From Dendrocalamus latiflorus (lineage: Eukaryota; Streptophyta; Magnoliopsida; Poales; Poaceae), in contig CM029642.1 of assembly GCA_017311315.1 (NCBI GenBank), positions 18,366,560-18,430,559 of the forward strand: a stretch of DNA of 64,000 nucleotides. Reading direction: 5' to 3'. A model generated the notes under the pieces. That model made no database searches. It saw only the letters and a list, made by a program, of their open reading frames with translations, and had not been told where the DNA came from. The number at the start of each line of letters is the position of its first letter. The stretch's first letter is position 1. Shown in pieces: positions 11,260 through 22,764 of this stretch. Made by a program: the position numbers and the translations under genes.

Positions 11260-14200
11260 TGTAACAGCCCCATTTTTGGGAACAGGGTAGCCGTATGTGC
11301 CGCAATAGCCCAGGAGTTCAGTTACGGACAAAAGGAGTATCATGCCCACTCATGAACATTTTAAAAGGGTTAAGTTGGTTAAAATATGGCCTGTCGATCA
11401 ACTTTAGAAACTATAAGGGCATCCAAACCCAAAACTTGAACTTACATTCAGAAGAACCGAAGAAAATTTCCACATGACTACTTAGTGCGGTTGTAACCCT
11501 AACACGAAGCCTTGAAATATCCTTTCTTCTTCTGATATCAGTTGTGGTGGAAAATATAGCAAGATTGAGTACAACCAACCATACTCAACAAGTCACATGG
11601 AGAAACGCTATATAACTACTTGCAGATATTTTCAAGAGATGGGGATAAAATGGTTTTATTATGGTATTTGTGGATGCAATTTTATTTGTAAACATTTTGA
11701 ACACAAAAGACAAGAGCCTGACTTCTTAATGAAAAATGGGTTCAAATATTTCAATTACCAACTTAAAATCTCACCAAAGCTACTTATGCCTTGTTACTAG
11801 AATCACCCATTTATAATTAATTCTGTAGAATTGTTCAGCTTTACCCACAAGATTTCTTAACCCTTATGACTGAGTTAAGAAAACAAGGTTTTTTCACTGC
11901 TCATCTCTTTATATAGCCTCTACCCAGTAGATTATGTACCAAACAAACTCGGGTATCCACTAGCTAATTCAAACGCTCCCGCTCAATTTGGGAGGACCTA
12001 CTGTTGTTGATTGTGGTTTTACCATTCCAATACCATGCCACTTCACTCCTACCCCCAGTGGATATTCAATTGAGTTGAACAGCTACTAGACTAGGTTTGA
12101 CGAATCAAAACTTGTGATTGAGTGATCACTATGTTCTTTACTTAGTATAAGGTTCTAGTCCTTACTTTTCATTGAGGAAACTTCCATCCACAACCCAAAT
12201 CCCCAGTGCTCTACAACACTGCCTGCCACCCATCTAGTACAAGCCTCCTCCCTAGGGCAAGGTCATGGAACCCGACCATCCAGTGGCTTCCCATGATGCC
12301 TCCTTACCCTAGAACCACTTTTGCAATTCTACCGGCAAAGTGCCATGTCACTTAGTAGTATGAAATAATTGAGTTCCTAATCTACCATAGATATTTAATT
12401 AATATATTTACTATTACTAAAGCTTGTCAAGGTGAATATGGCCATCAAATAAAATATAGCTTTTCCAGTGGTAGGACATAGTTAAAGATCATGTCATTCT
12501 AAACATTTATTGTACATGAAATAACAGTGTGTAAATAAGAGATATGAAGATACTAATAATTAAATAATTAAAGGAATGTAGGTTAAAATGATCACAAAAA
12601 TGTGACTTATCTCTTTATCCATAGTCTCTAAGTATTTTACTGCAGTCTTCAAATTGGACACTGATTTCTTTAATTGTTCTTACAGCTCTTTTGTTGACCA
12701 ACTTGTTGGGTCCGAATACTAGCGCAGAATGCAAGCTGGGAACAAAATATAATAAAATAAACAAAAAGATATAAAGAAAATAGGTTTGGTGGATAGGGTT
12801 TAGGCGATACTTGGTTTGGCTAGACGAAGTTACAAATTGGGCTAGGTGAGCTTGAGACAGTCAAAAAAGTATATAGGTGTTACATGGGTTTCTGCGAATA
12901 GCTACAGGCATGAAAAATACTGGGTTTGGGGTCAGAATATTTTCTGGGTGGTTTTGAGCTTTATCATAGTTTATGATGATGAAACAGAGTTGGGAATGGT
13001 GTAGATAGGTTCAAGACAATCAAAATGACTATGTATATGAATTTTGGATTTTGGGATGAACAATAACGGTGAAAACAGTACTAGACAGGTCATCTGGGTT
13101 GGCTAGGATTTTATCGGAGCCTCTTTAGACTAAACGGAGTTGAAAATAGGCTTCGTGAGGTTGAAACGGATGTAAATATGTATTTCGGATTTTTATTTGA
13201 ATATTAATGGGTTTTACTGTTCACTGTGGGTTGGCTACTGTTCATGATGGGTCGAGTGTGAACAGTATCTAGGTTTTACTATTCATCCAGGTTTGGTTTT
13301 GCTACAGATAAATCAAAATGAATAGTGGTGAATACTATTCGGCCCAGCCCAACACTATTCATCTTCTTCATCTCACGGTTACTGTAGCGACTGTGGTGAA
13401 TAGTGTTCGGCCCAGCCCAACACTGTTCATCTTCTTCATCTCACGGTTACTGTAGCGACTGAACCGAGCTGGTTTTTGCAACAGCAATTGGTGGGGCTGC
13501 AGTGGTTTTCGAGGGTAACCGATGGCATGGATGGACTCAAGGGACTAAGGGGAATACATTTTTGGGCATAGCACAACTTAGGAAGCTCTGTGGAAGCTTG
13601 GCGACGGAGAATGGCTCGCGACGGACTTCCATGGCACCTGAGCTACGGGGGTGTCTATCAGTGCGATTGGCGGTGACATAACCATCTATGGGTGGCTAGG
13701 GTGGTGAGGGTTTGGGTTGCAGAGGTCTGTAACAGGCTGTCCACAGTGAGGTCCTTTGGTCGTGCGGTGGCGATAAGTGCCAACATGGCATGGGGCAAGG
13801 AAGGCTATGGCGGTGCTTCAGTGTGATTACTAGGGACACAAGGGAGCTACTGAGCAAACTAATTGAAATGAAATTGACTACACGAGAAGAACTGAATTTG
13901 TGGCTTACTTGGGGAATTCTGGGATGATCGACGAAGTGATTTAGGTGGTTGATGGCTTACCTGGGCACCAGTGTGGTTCACCGGAAGGGACTTGGGCCCT
14001 TTTATAGATGGGCTATGGCGATTCGGCATAGGAGAGGCGTCTGCTTGGGTTTCAGCACGTGGATAGGGCGGGGGAGCTTGGGAGGCTTTGGCCGTGTTCG
14101 GGGCTGCAAGGGGAAAGGTCAGTGGTGGGTGGCACCTTGAGCTTGGTGCTTCCTCGAATGGAGCATTGCGGTGGTCAAGGAGTAGGGTGGTGTTAGGTCG

Positions 14201-14350
14201 GTCGAGACACAGAAACGGCAGTGGCTGGAATAATGTCCATAATGCTCAGGGGAATGTAAGAAGGCATTAATGACCATGTCAAGGGGTGACAGTCGAGGTA
14301 CAGAGGGATGACTCGAGCGTGGCGGCAGTGACTGAAGGTTATGGTAGTAA
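11260..14350 (+). mobile_element. long LTR-like repeat, copy 2
   Basis: Starts TGTAACAGCCCCATTTTT and is collinear with copy 1 (7086-10330), apart from the inverted block and a local 68-bp tandem duplication at 13325-13460. A TATA-like TTTATATAGCC lies near 11908. Divergence from copy 1 is substantial, so the pair is old if they are LTRs of one element. ORFs inside have no domain. Confidence 0.6.
13325..13460. repeat. 68-bp tandem duplication
   Basis: Two near-identical 68-bp units (13325-13392 and 13393-13460) contain CGGCCCAGCCCAACACT and TCTCACGGTTACTGTAGCGA. Only a few substitutions separate them. Copy 1 of the long repeat lacks the duplication, so it arose in copy 2. Confidence 0.85.
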
Positions 14351-14976
14351 GATGGTGAATTCTTGGTAGGGCAATAGACAGTGTATTTCCTTCTCTTTCT
14401 ACGTGATGGTACTTATCCTCTAATTTTCTAAAAGTGTCTTGTCTACTTTGGTCTAGTGAATATAAAACTACTTCATGTTTGATCCACAACGCTGTTTGAA
14501 TTAGATCTGAAATAGGTGGTGAGTTCTAGTAGGCACACTACTTTATAGTACATATTTCATTTGAGGACTTCACACTATCTTGTATTTGATAATGGCCACA
14601 TGCCCTTGCTTAGGATGATAACGCAGGAGTGATTGCACAACATGTCCTTGTTGACAATGTAATATGTTTTCTAGAGGCAGGAAACAACTTGTTTCATTTT
14701 GAGTTTCCTTCTGTATTTGCTATGATAATACTGTAGAACTTATAGTGCTTAGCTGCTCCTAAAAGTGGTAGATATGGAGGAAGAACTGAGCTCACGAATT
14801 TGTTATCTTGACTGAGTTCATAAGTTGCTAACAGTTGGTGATAATTTTGGTAAATCTTTGTGGATATTAATACCCTTGAAAGTCTTTATTTTCCTTTCAT
14901 TTTTAGTGCTGTTCTAGAAGCATATTGTTGCACTATATCAACAATATCCGTGTAAAGCTTGTCTTCTTGCGAGGTA
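14351..14976. other. no recognisable gene
   Basis: AT-rich sequence after the second long repeat, ending at the Stowaway MITE. No ORF, terminal repeat or RNA gene could be supported. Confidence 0.4.
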
Positions 14977-15233
14977 CTCTCTCCGTCTAAATTTATAAGG
15001 TGTATTTTTTGAATAGCATTGTCCATAAATATATAGCGTATTTCATATTCCAATGTAAAATTAGTGTGATGTTCTCTTTATACTCCTAGTAAATATGCAG
15101 CTTTATTTACTACTCTCTATATGCATGCATGAACATAGTGCTTTGAAATAATTAGGGGTAATCTAGCCATTTTTATATCTCTTTGATTTATGTGTCTAAA
15201 GAAAATATGTCTTATAAACTTAGACAAAGTGAG
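14977..15233 (+). mobile_element. Stowaway-like MITE
   Basis: The element starts CTCTCTCCGTCTAAATTTAT and ends with the near-complement ATAAACTTAGACAAAGTGAG. It is flanked on both sides by TA (14975-14976 and 15234-15235). The CTC(C/T)CTCCGT terminus and TA target are hallmarks of Stowaway (Tc1/mariner) MITEs. 257 bp, non-coding. Confidence 0.88.
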
Positions 15234-15384
15234 TATATATTTGTATCTTCAGAGTATATGTGCACTGACATATTTAAAGCTTGTCTCCTTTGAGGCAGAC
15301 CTGGCTAATATAATGATCCCTCACGTCCTAGCTGGCCAGGACGTATTAAATAAAGCTCGATTATCTCTGCTTCCAATTAGATCC

Positions 15385-15625
15385 ATTTATAGTGGTTTTT
15401 ACTGTAGATTTTAGTTTTAGTTTACAAATAGTAATAGTTTGTAGAGAATTGTATGAAGAGAGAGAAACTCACGTAAGATTTTGGCTGATATAAATAAAGT
15501 CATTATAGTATGTACTGTAATCGACTAGTAGATTTCGTCTTAAAAACATACCTATTTAAATATTAGGCACTATAAAAATTTATTTATCGTAGAAAATTAT
15601 ATTTTAAAAGCTAATATAAATGACG
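15385..15625 (-). mobile_element. degenerate MITE, family 1, reversed
   Basis: Present only in unit 1 of the tandem duplication. Unit 2 passes directly from CTTCCAAT(A)GAT to GTGGAG(T)GGG, so this ~240-bp stretch is an insertion. Interior words (GATATAAATAAAGTC, ACTAGTAGATTTCGTC) resemble the reverse complement of the family-1 MITE at 1229-1470. Confidence 0.55.
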
Positions 15626-16619
15626 TGGAGGGGAAAAAAATCTTTTTTACAGCTAGCTACGTAGTGCAGTGCACATGGGGCACGAATTACAACAACTTGC
15701 CGTTGTTAATATTAAGCACAGATGTAGATGATTAAATCTAATGAACAGTACTGGGTTCTTAGCCAGGGAAGTGGGTCAAATTATTTTACTGATTCGATCC
15801 AAGAGCACCGCATACAAGCCCCATCTCACCCACTCCGAATTATGGTTTAGAATTTAAATATCATGTTTAAATATCCATTCTAATTGTGATTTAGAATTTA
15901 AATATTCATATTTTAATTGAAATGTATTTACATGATAATGGATTTACGTATGAGCATATAGTTTGAAGGATGTATACTATTACTCTTTCGGACACAAATT
16001 CTTCTCATTAAGGGAAGAGTAGTCAATTTTTTTTGGTTTTGGCAAATAGTAGGATAGACTAACGGTGAGGGACCTTATCTCTCTAGCTAATAACTAGAGT
16101 TCGGTTCTACTATTATAATTGGGGTGCAATATTTGTGTGAATTTTTCACTTATTTTTCTGGATTTGAACTCGTGACTTGTGTGGGTTGTGTGACTTAAGT
16201 TGATTCAATGATTCTTGTAGCTCGGTAGCACCTGTCGAGCTCTTAAAATATGATAGGTGACACATGTCATCTATTGTGATTGTTGAGTTTAAAAAGAGAG
16301 TTAGATTTATAAAAATAGATACTATACATCAAATTTATAATAAAAATAGCTACGGCCCTATTTATATAAACAGTCCCAAGACGCAACACACGCATGCCAG
16401 CAGATGGCTGCAGTCAAACGGCAGCTTTGAGGCAGATCTGGCTAATATAATGATACCTCGCGAGCTAGCCAGCCTGGAAGTAATTAAGGCAGGCTCGATC
16501 CTCTGTGCTTCCAATAGATAAATTGTGGAGTGGGAAAAATACTTTTTTACAGCTAGCTACGTAGTGCAGTGCACATGGGGCACGAATTACCACTCCCTAC
16601 TTGCCGTTGTTAATACTAA

Positions 16620-16963
16620 GAGCAAGTTTAATAAGACTGACTGTGCTAGCTACAAGGGAATCCATGTCAGCATAGTCCTATGTGGAGGAGAGAGAAAAGG
16701 AGAGAGAGAGCCAAGCCGGCTCCCATGCAAGAGTCAGGCTATAGCACAGGAAAAGAGGCGTTATCCATGCATGTACCAATAGAACTAACTGCTATACTCA
16801 TGCATGTATTAAATTATCAATACCCATGTATGTATTAAATGATTGAGAGCTCTTGTGGAGACAACTTATAGCCAGCTTATTGTATGAGTTAGCTGCATCA
16901 TTATCTTTTGATGACATGTAAATGTATTGGAGGTAGCAGCTATCTATACTATTAAACTTGCTC
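16620..16963 (+). mobile_element. Tourist-like MITE (TIR GAGCAAGTTTAATA), copy 1
   Basis: 344 bp, starting GAGCAAGTTTAATAAG and ending TATTAAACTTGCTC, flanked by TAA at 16617-16619 and 16964-16966. TAA/TTA target duplications point to the PIF/Harbinger group. A reverse-orientation relative lies at 37097-37414. The empty site survives at 15713-15715 in unit 1 of the tandem duplication. Confidence 0.88.
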
Positions 16964-16966
16964 TAA

Positions 16967-17249
16967 GGGCATCTCCAATGGGTCTATAGCAGCTATCTAC
17001 AAGAGAGTCCATGTCATCAACTGTCCTACGTGGAAGATATTAAATGAAGAAAGAGAACGCAGCTCTCTACAGCTCTAGAGATAGTCTATAGCGCCAAACG
17101 AGGCATCCTCCATAAATTCTGTGTGTGCATGTAAGCATCAAATAGCTATCCTTATAGATAGTTCTTTAGAATGCTAACTTTAGTGTGTACTATATAGATG
17201 ATGTGGAAGTCTTATAGTTAGTTGCTAGCTATAACCATTGGAGATGCCC
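16967..17249 (+). mobile_element. second Tourist-like MITE (TIR GGGCATCTCCAATGG)
   Basis: 283 bp, starting GGGCATCTCCAATGG and ending CCATTGGAGATGCCC, flanked by TAA at 16964-16966 and 17250-17252. Its left TAA is also the right TAA of the preceding MITE, so the two elements abut with three TAA copies in total. Non-coding. Confidence 0.88.
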
Positions 17250-18695
17250 TAAGCACAGATGTAGATGATTAAATCTAATGAACTGTACTTGGTTCTTAGC
17301 CAGGGAAGTGGGTCCAATTATTTTACTGATTCGATCCAAGAGCACAGCATGCAAGCCCCATCTCACCCACTCCTACCTGTGGTTTAGAATTTAAATATCA
17401 TGTTTAAATATCCATTCGTATTGTGGTTTAGAATTTAAATATTTATATTTTAATTGAAATGTCTTTTACTTGATAATGGATTACGTATAAGCACAATGTA
17501 TAACCTGTTTGATAGAGTTCCAGATTCTCATTTTCTAAATTCTACTCTTGATTCTCTTAGAATAATATGCAGCTACCTTTGACTTTGGCTAATAGGGTGG
17601 CTCCAAAAACCATAAGAGGGAGGATTGAAGGCAAGTAGATCATGTGACCTCTGGTTATACTACTTCATTTGTATCTGCGTCTTACTTCTTTGTATTTGTA
17701 TAAGAAATGTAAGTTTTGAAGGAAAAAAGAGAGGGAGGAATTTACCATAAAATTTCAATTATTTTGACCTAGCCGATTGATAAGCATCAATTAGGAAGAC
17801 ACAAAACTGCACAATTGTTTTGACTGATTGTTCGTGAAGGTACAAAACTACACACAGATTTTGTGCATGGAGGCACATAAAGAAATCTACACATAAATCA
17901 TCTTTGCAAGTTCTTGTCAATCATTCTGCAAGGCAAGATGCCGCAATACAGAATTACAGATGGACCTATTTGTACAAATTTATGAATCAAATTGGGCAAA
18001 ATTACACATAGCCAAGATTTCAGTACAAGTTGTCTGCATATTTCCAATCAACTCTGCAATTTGCCTTAAATGATTGAAAATCTTGCCATACATGGGACAA
18101 CTCTCCAGGACAAACCCTAGTCAATCAAAGCACCTGAAAAAATGTACAAACCCTAGTCAATGAAACGCTAGTCGATCACAAATTCTTCTTATTGCGGGAA
18201 GAGTATAGTTAAAATTTTTTGTTTTGGCCAATAGTATGATAGGCTAACGGGGAGGCACATTGTATCTCTATCTGAAAAATAAAGTTCGATTCCTACTATT
18301 GAGGTTGGGGTGCATTATTTGTGTGGATTTTTCACTATGATTTTTCGGGTTTGAACTCGTGACTTGTGTGGGTTGTGTGACTTAAGTTAACTCCTGTAGG
18401 TAGCACCTGCCGAGCTTCTTTAGTGTAGCAGGTAATACGTATTATCTATCGTGGCTGTCGAACTCAAAAAGAAAGGTAGATTTATAAAAATAAACATATA
18501 AAAACTAATTTTTTTTAAAAAAATAACTCTAATAGTATTTATATAAACAGTTCCCAGACGTCAACTCACGCATGCCAGCAGAAGGCTGCAGTCAAACGGC
18601 AACTTTGAGGCAGATCTGGCTAATAATAATGATTCCTCACGTCCTAGCTACGTAGTACAGTGCACATGGTGCTCGAATTACCACTCCAGCTTGTG

Positions 18696-19368
18696 CCTGT
18701 TCTTGTTTGTCCTCTCTGCTGCAGAGAAAGACAGTAAGCGAACTGGATGATAATTTTACTATTTGGGGATTAGAGTGTTGTGTGTTTGTATTTCCTTGAT
18801 CGAAGGACATCTCGATTAAGGTACTTGAGATGGTGTTTAGTGTTCCAAATATGAAGAACTGAGAATGTTTTTTTAAAAAGAAAACTATTGTGTATACAAA
18901 TTCAAAGCTGATATATATATTGAGCTCCAATCAGGGGTCATTTTGTATACAAATTCAAGAAATGTGAATGAATTCTAGAATTTTTGTGTACAACAGGTAG
19001 TTTTATTGAAGCTTGATAATTTGTGCCATCAAAGTAGTTTACCAACTAAATTGCTCATTTTAAATGCAACTGATGACAAAACTTGCTGATAATGAACGTT
19101 CTTTGCTGGTTGATAAAATGGCTAACAGTGATCGCTTCAGTGATTTGTTATGGATGCCTTATAATCAACACAAAAGTATCCAAAAATTGGGATAATGTGA
19201 GCTACTTGTTTAATGTGCTTTTATATTGTCGATTATTGTGTTTGTTCAGTTAGGCTTGGTGGATGGCATCATCCATTGGGCCGGTCGGCACTAGAGAATA
19301 TTGGCATTAATGGAGCTGGCGGCCTGAGACGAATAATTTTCACCTACCTGTAGGCGAGATGATAGTTA
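18696..19368. other. no recognisable gene
   Basis: AT-rich sequence following the truncated third tandem unit. The ORF on minus at 18637-18930 overlaps that unit and has no domain. Nothing else is supportable. Confidence 0.4.
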
Positions 19369-19868
19369 GAGCAAGTATTATAAGATACTGTAAGCTAGCT
19401 GTATGCTAAGGTGGAGAAGAGAGAAGAGAGGTGGGCTGTAAGCTTAGAGCAAATCCAATAATAGAGCCAAGTGTTTAGCTATAAGTCAAGTTATAAGAGC
19501 TAAGTTATACAATAATTTGTCTTCTATTTGTCTACAAAAAGTTTTTATTATTATGTGGTACCATGTCTCACATTCTCTTTCCTATTCCTCCTCACATACA
19601 TTTATCATCTGAGCCCACCACTGCATAGGCTCCCGTGCCCAGCTTGTTGCTTGCATGAGAGCCAAGCTCTCATCTCTCTCCTCCACATCAGCAAAAATGC
19701 TGACTAGCTTGACTATAAGACCATTATTGAACTTGCTCAAGAAACTTTGTGAGAGAAAGGGGTAGGTCATACAGCCTTCAGCTGGCTATAACTACTATAT
19801 GAGTGGGCTGATAAGTGGGCTGTAAGCATCTATACAGCCAGTTGAAGGCTGTATTATAAGACTTGCTC
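19369..19868 (+). mobile_element. Tourist-like MITE interrupted by a nested MITE
   Basis: Starts GAGCAAGTATTATAAGA and ends TATTATAAGACTTGCTC, flanked by TTA at 19366-19368 and 19869-19871. About 290 bp in the middle (19447-19738) is a second element, so the host MITE itself is roughly 208 bp. Confidence 0.82.
19447..19738 (+). mobile_element. nested MITE inside 19369-19868
   Basis: Starts GAGCAAATCCAATAATAG and ends CCATTATTGAACTTGCTC, preceded by TTA (19444-19446). The right side reads AAG rather than TTA, so the target duplication is imperfect. The termini are related to but distinct from the host MITE. Confidence 0.72.
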
Positions 19869-19886
19869 TTACGTTGCAAGACGTGA

Positions 19887-20006
19887 GCTGCTTGTGGGTT
19901 TTGTTTATTTATCCGTGGTCAACGTATAACCAATTATTGGCCTAGCTGCTTGTGGGTTTTGTTTATTATCCATGGTCAACGTATAACCATGCAATTATTG
20001 GCCTAG
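19887..20006. repeat. ~58-bp tandem duplication
   Basis: Two units begin GCTGCTTGTGGGTTTTGTTT (19887 and 19945) and contain GGTCAACGTATAACCA. The second has a small insertion (ATGC). It lies between the nested MITEs and the MULE. Confidence 0.85.
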
Positions 20007-20143
20007 CTGATGGGCCATGGGATCAAATAAAAACAGGCAAAAAAAATCAAGAAGAATCTACTTGCGGACAGAGAGAGGGAAAAAAGAAACTCGAACTGGT
20101 ATGGGATGCGTGAAGAGGGACCAGTTTTGATCCGGTCATTAGG

Positions 20144-20553
20144 GTAAAATTTTTGCTTTTTAGCCCAAAATTTAAAAGTTTTTTACATATGGACCCCTGG
20201 AGAAAAGATTTGCAAAAATGGACCCCTAGCACGACGCCAATGCACATGGCGCCCATGGTACACGTGACGGCGCCATATTCGTTGGCGCCGTGAGTGGACA
20301 CGTAGGATCCACGGTGGCAAAGAACGGCGCCACAGAACATGGCGCCGTGACGTGTATACGCGGCGCTAACGGTCGTGGCGCCGTTTCCTGGGACTTAACA
20401 CCGAGCGCAGCCCCCGGCCCCCTCACTCCACTCCTCTGTTTGAACAGACCGAGCAGAGAGCAGCCTCCGCCGCCGCCCCTCTCTCCCCCCCTCAAAATCC
20501 ACCCCAATCCATCGATTTTCTTCGCGATTTTGCTTCCAAACCGAGCAAGCAAG
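20144..20553 (+). promoter_or_regulatory. TIR-borne promoter and 5'UTR of the transposase gene
   Basis: The ATG of the transposase (20783) directly follows an acceptor (CTATAG, ending 20782). The best donor is the GTGAGC at 20554, inside the TIR. This implies a 229-bp 5'UTR intron and a transcription start upstream in the TIR. No clear TATA box is visible. The other TIR offers the same donor to the minus-strand gene. Inferred from splice signals only. Confidence 0.6.
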
Positions 20554-20730
20554 GTGAGCTCCCTCTCCTCCTTTGATTTGTTGCAGTAGATATGGATTAT
20601 TTGAGGTACATTTCGTAGGGCAAAAGTTGAAACCCTAGATGAAATTAGTTGGATTTGGCTCGGTTTTAGGTTCGATTCGCAATAGATATGCGTAATGTAT
20701 TAGCAATAATGTGTATAGATCCGTTTCTAG
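20144..20730 (+). repeat. left terminal inverted repeat of the MULE
   Basis: About 587 bp nearly complementary to 24010-24595. It holds six perfect GGCGCC palindromes (20248, 20269, 20284, 20326, 20341, 20377). A pyrimidine-rich 5'UTR-like stretch and the splice donor AAG|GTGAGC at 20553/20554 follow. Homology continues after a ~19-bp indel beyond 20730. Confidence 0.93.
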
Positions 20731-20782
20731 GGTTTGATTATTGTACATAATGACTGAGATATGTTTGTTTGTTGTGCTATAG

Positions 20783-22291
20783 ATGGATAAGGTTGTGACT
20801 TTGCACCATGGTGGTACTGTGAAGAGAAATGACAATGGGGGTGTTGATTTGGAGGGCATGGAAGAGACCACATTGCTATTTAGTTCACGTCCGTCGTATG
20901 GTGAGGTCATTTATCGCTTGAAAGAGAGGTTGGGATGGACAGATGAGCATGGTGATGTCGCTATGCAAGGATTGATTGATGTTGGGTCGTCAAAGGGGCC
21001 GCGTATAAAGAGATTGGTTTCGATTGGCAGCGACGGTGAATGGGATAACTATGTGGCCATTGTTTTGGACTCAGAGGTCAGAGCACCTGACTTGTTTGTG
21101 CAGAGGGTGGTGAGAGATCAATCGCCTCCTAGGGCTGCATTGGATCCCAATGACTCACCGTTGGTTGGGTCACCAGATCATGAAGAGGTCGAGGTGCAAG
21201 TTGTATCCTCGGCTCAAGTATGTGAGGTTCCATTGACTCATGTAGAAGCTGACTCTGAGGATGTCGATGACCGCTTTGTTGGTGGATTCGACGAGGAGAC
21301 AGTGTTTGAGGAACCCATGGTTTGTGTAGCATCTAACAGGGTGGATGTACAGCTTGCAGGAGACGAGGCTGATTATGAGGATGCGAGGGCTGTGGACTCA
21401 GATGATGACAGACCAGTCACAGGTTTGACGTCTAGCGAAATTGAGATGTTGAGAAGAATGTTTCCTGGCCGTGATCCACTAGTGTCCGATTATAATGACC
21501 TGAGCAACGCACATAGGGCTGTCGCGGATGGAGGGCAAATGCAGAGGGACGTACCTAGGCCTGGGGCTAGTATCATAATTCAGAAGGGTCATGTCTTTGA
21601 GGATATGTCGGCATTGAAGATGTGGTTGAAAGAGTACTCAATCGTGCACAACCGTCCATACCGGGTTAAGAACTCATACGCCAAACGTCGGTACACCATC
21701 AAATGTGAGAGCACAGGGTGTGCATGGAAAGTCTGTGCCAGGAAGGTGAAGGATACGGAGAGGTTTAAGATTACAACTGTGGATGGACCGCACAGCTGTG
21801 GGTCTTCTGTGCCCAGCCAGAAACATCGTCAGTTGACTTCTCGGTTCATTGCAACCCGCCTGTACCCCATGATAAAGCACATGCCGACGATGCGCGTGGC
21901 AGCAGTGATAGAGGCCGTTAAACTAAAGTGGCACTACACAATCAAGTATGGGAAAGCATGGAGGGCGCAACAACGTGCTTTGAAGTTGATTTATGGTGAT
22001 TGGGAGGAGGCGTATGAGCGTTTGCCGGCCATGTTGAACACAATGAAAGCGGCCAATGCAGGAATGCAGTATGAGTACGTGCCTAAGCCCGATGTATGGG
22101 TTAATGGAAGACAGATTTTTTTTCGAGCATTCTGGTGCTTTGGTCAGTATGTCGAGGCTTTCAAACATTGTAGGCCTATTCTGTCAATTGATGGGACGTT
22201 CCTGTTGGGCAAGTATGAGGGAACGTTGTTGATTTCTATTGGCTGTGATGCGGACAACTCGCTTGTGCCGTTGGTGACCGCATGTACATAG
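20783..22291 (+). pseudogene. mudrA-type MULE transposase, N-terminal part
   Basis: MULE transposases bind the TIRs and catalyse cut-and-paste transposition in the nucleus. This 502-codon frame has an acidic N-terminal region (residues ~1-250, with DSDDD-like runs). A MuDR-type DNA-binding domain follows at ~265-345, with zinc-ligand-like Cys/His at KCESTGCAWKVCARKV and TTVDGPHSCG. Next comes the start of the MULE DDE domain, including ILSIDGTFLLGKYEGT with the first catalytic Asp (about residue 469). The frame ends at a TAG where most of the catalytic domain has been deleted. The second Asp and the Glu are absent. The start is fixed by the acceptor immediately before the ATG. Confidence 0.92.
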
Positions 22292-22334
22292 TTGTGCCGT
22301 TGGTGACCGCATGTCTATTGGCTGTGATGCGGAC
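22263..22334 (+). repeat. scrambled filler at the transposase deletion junction
   Basis: A 23-bp segment (22263-22285) is repeated at 22292-22314. It is followed by a second copy (22314-22334) of a 21-bp segment whose original is at 22235-22255. The copied pieces sit exactly where the catalytic domain coding sequence is lost. This looks like template switching during gap repair. Confidence 0.88.
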
Positions 22335-22588
22335 CACGGTTCGAGCCATATCGTGATGAAAGCGAGTGGCCACTTTACTCGGGTCCCAGGTACATAGCGG
22401 ACGCGGGGTTACGTTGGCACAAGAGGGGCAGCAGGAAGCGGTCAAGGTACAAGATGGACATGGATCGGATACCTGGTCGCACCAAGAGGGGTAGGGCAAA
22501 TCCCTTCGTTGAGGACCCACAGGAGACACACTGCGGTATGTGTGGTCTAATGGGTCACAATTCACGGACGTGTCAACGTCGTTCCACT
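22335..22588 (+). pseudogene. transposase C-terminal relic with zinc knuckle
   Basis: In the frame starting near 22334 the translation gives FEPYRDESEWPLYSG, then a basic run (HKRGSRKRSRYKM) and the CCHC knuckle CGMCGLMGHNSRTC, typical of mudrA-type C-termini. It is the downstream part of the gene ending at 22291, separated from it by the filler junction. A donor-like CAG|GTTAGC follows at 22588/22589, and an acceptor-like TGCACAG ends at 22670. Confidence 0.85.
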
Positions 22589-22671
22589 CAGGTTAGCATC
22601 GTCAGGTCTAGAGAGCATAATTTTTAGATATTTTGTTATTTTTATCACTAACGTAATTTTGAATGCACAGG

Positions 22672-22760
22672 ATGGCGAGGTACCGGCTGGTGGACGAGTT
22701 CTACGACAGAGAGCACCGCGGCAAGCTCACGATGATTCCCATACTGTGTCCTCCAACCCA
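22672..22760 (+). pseudogene. fragment resembling the start of a plant mobile domain protein
   Basis: After the acceptor-like TGCACAG an ATG opens MARYRLVDEFYDREHRGKL. From memory this resembles the N-terminal motif of grass plant-mobile-domain (MAIN/PP7-long-form-like) proteins, which are known to be associated with transposons including MULEs. Homology stops after about 25 codons, where the sequence runs into a TG-rich microsatellite, so the rest was probably deleted. It might instead be a last exon of the transposase gene. The identification rests on one short motif. Confidence 0.4.
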
Positions 22761-22764
22761 TGAT

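Larger units (their letters stand above)
15285..18695. repeat. tandem segmental duplication (two units plus partial third)
   Basis: The phrase GAGGCAGA(T/C)CTGGCTAATA recurs at about 15293, 16431 and 18608. Unit 1 (15290-16428) and unit 2 (16429-18606) are collinear: ACAGCTAGCTACGTAGTGCA, then TAAGCACAGATGTAGATGA, then GATTCGATCCAAGAGCAC, then GAACTCGTGACTTGTGTGGG. A truncated third unit ends near 18695. Unit 2 is longer because it carries two MITEs and extra sequence at 17500-18170. Unit 1 carries a different MITE relic (15385-15625). Confidence 0.8.

Noticed and set aside
7086..14350. The two long repeats as one complete LTR retrotransposon
   Set aside because: Spacing would leave only ~0.9 kb of interior with no primer-binding site or polypurine tract, and the copies are very diverged; kept as two LTR-like repeats.
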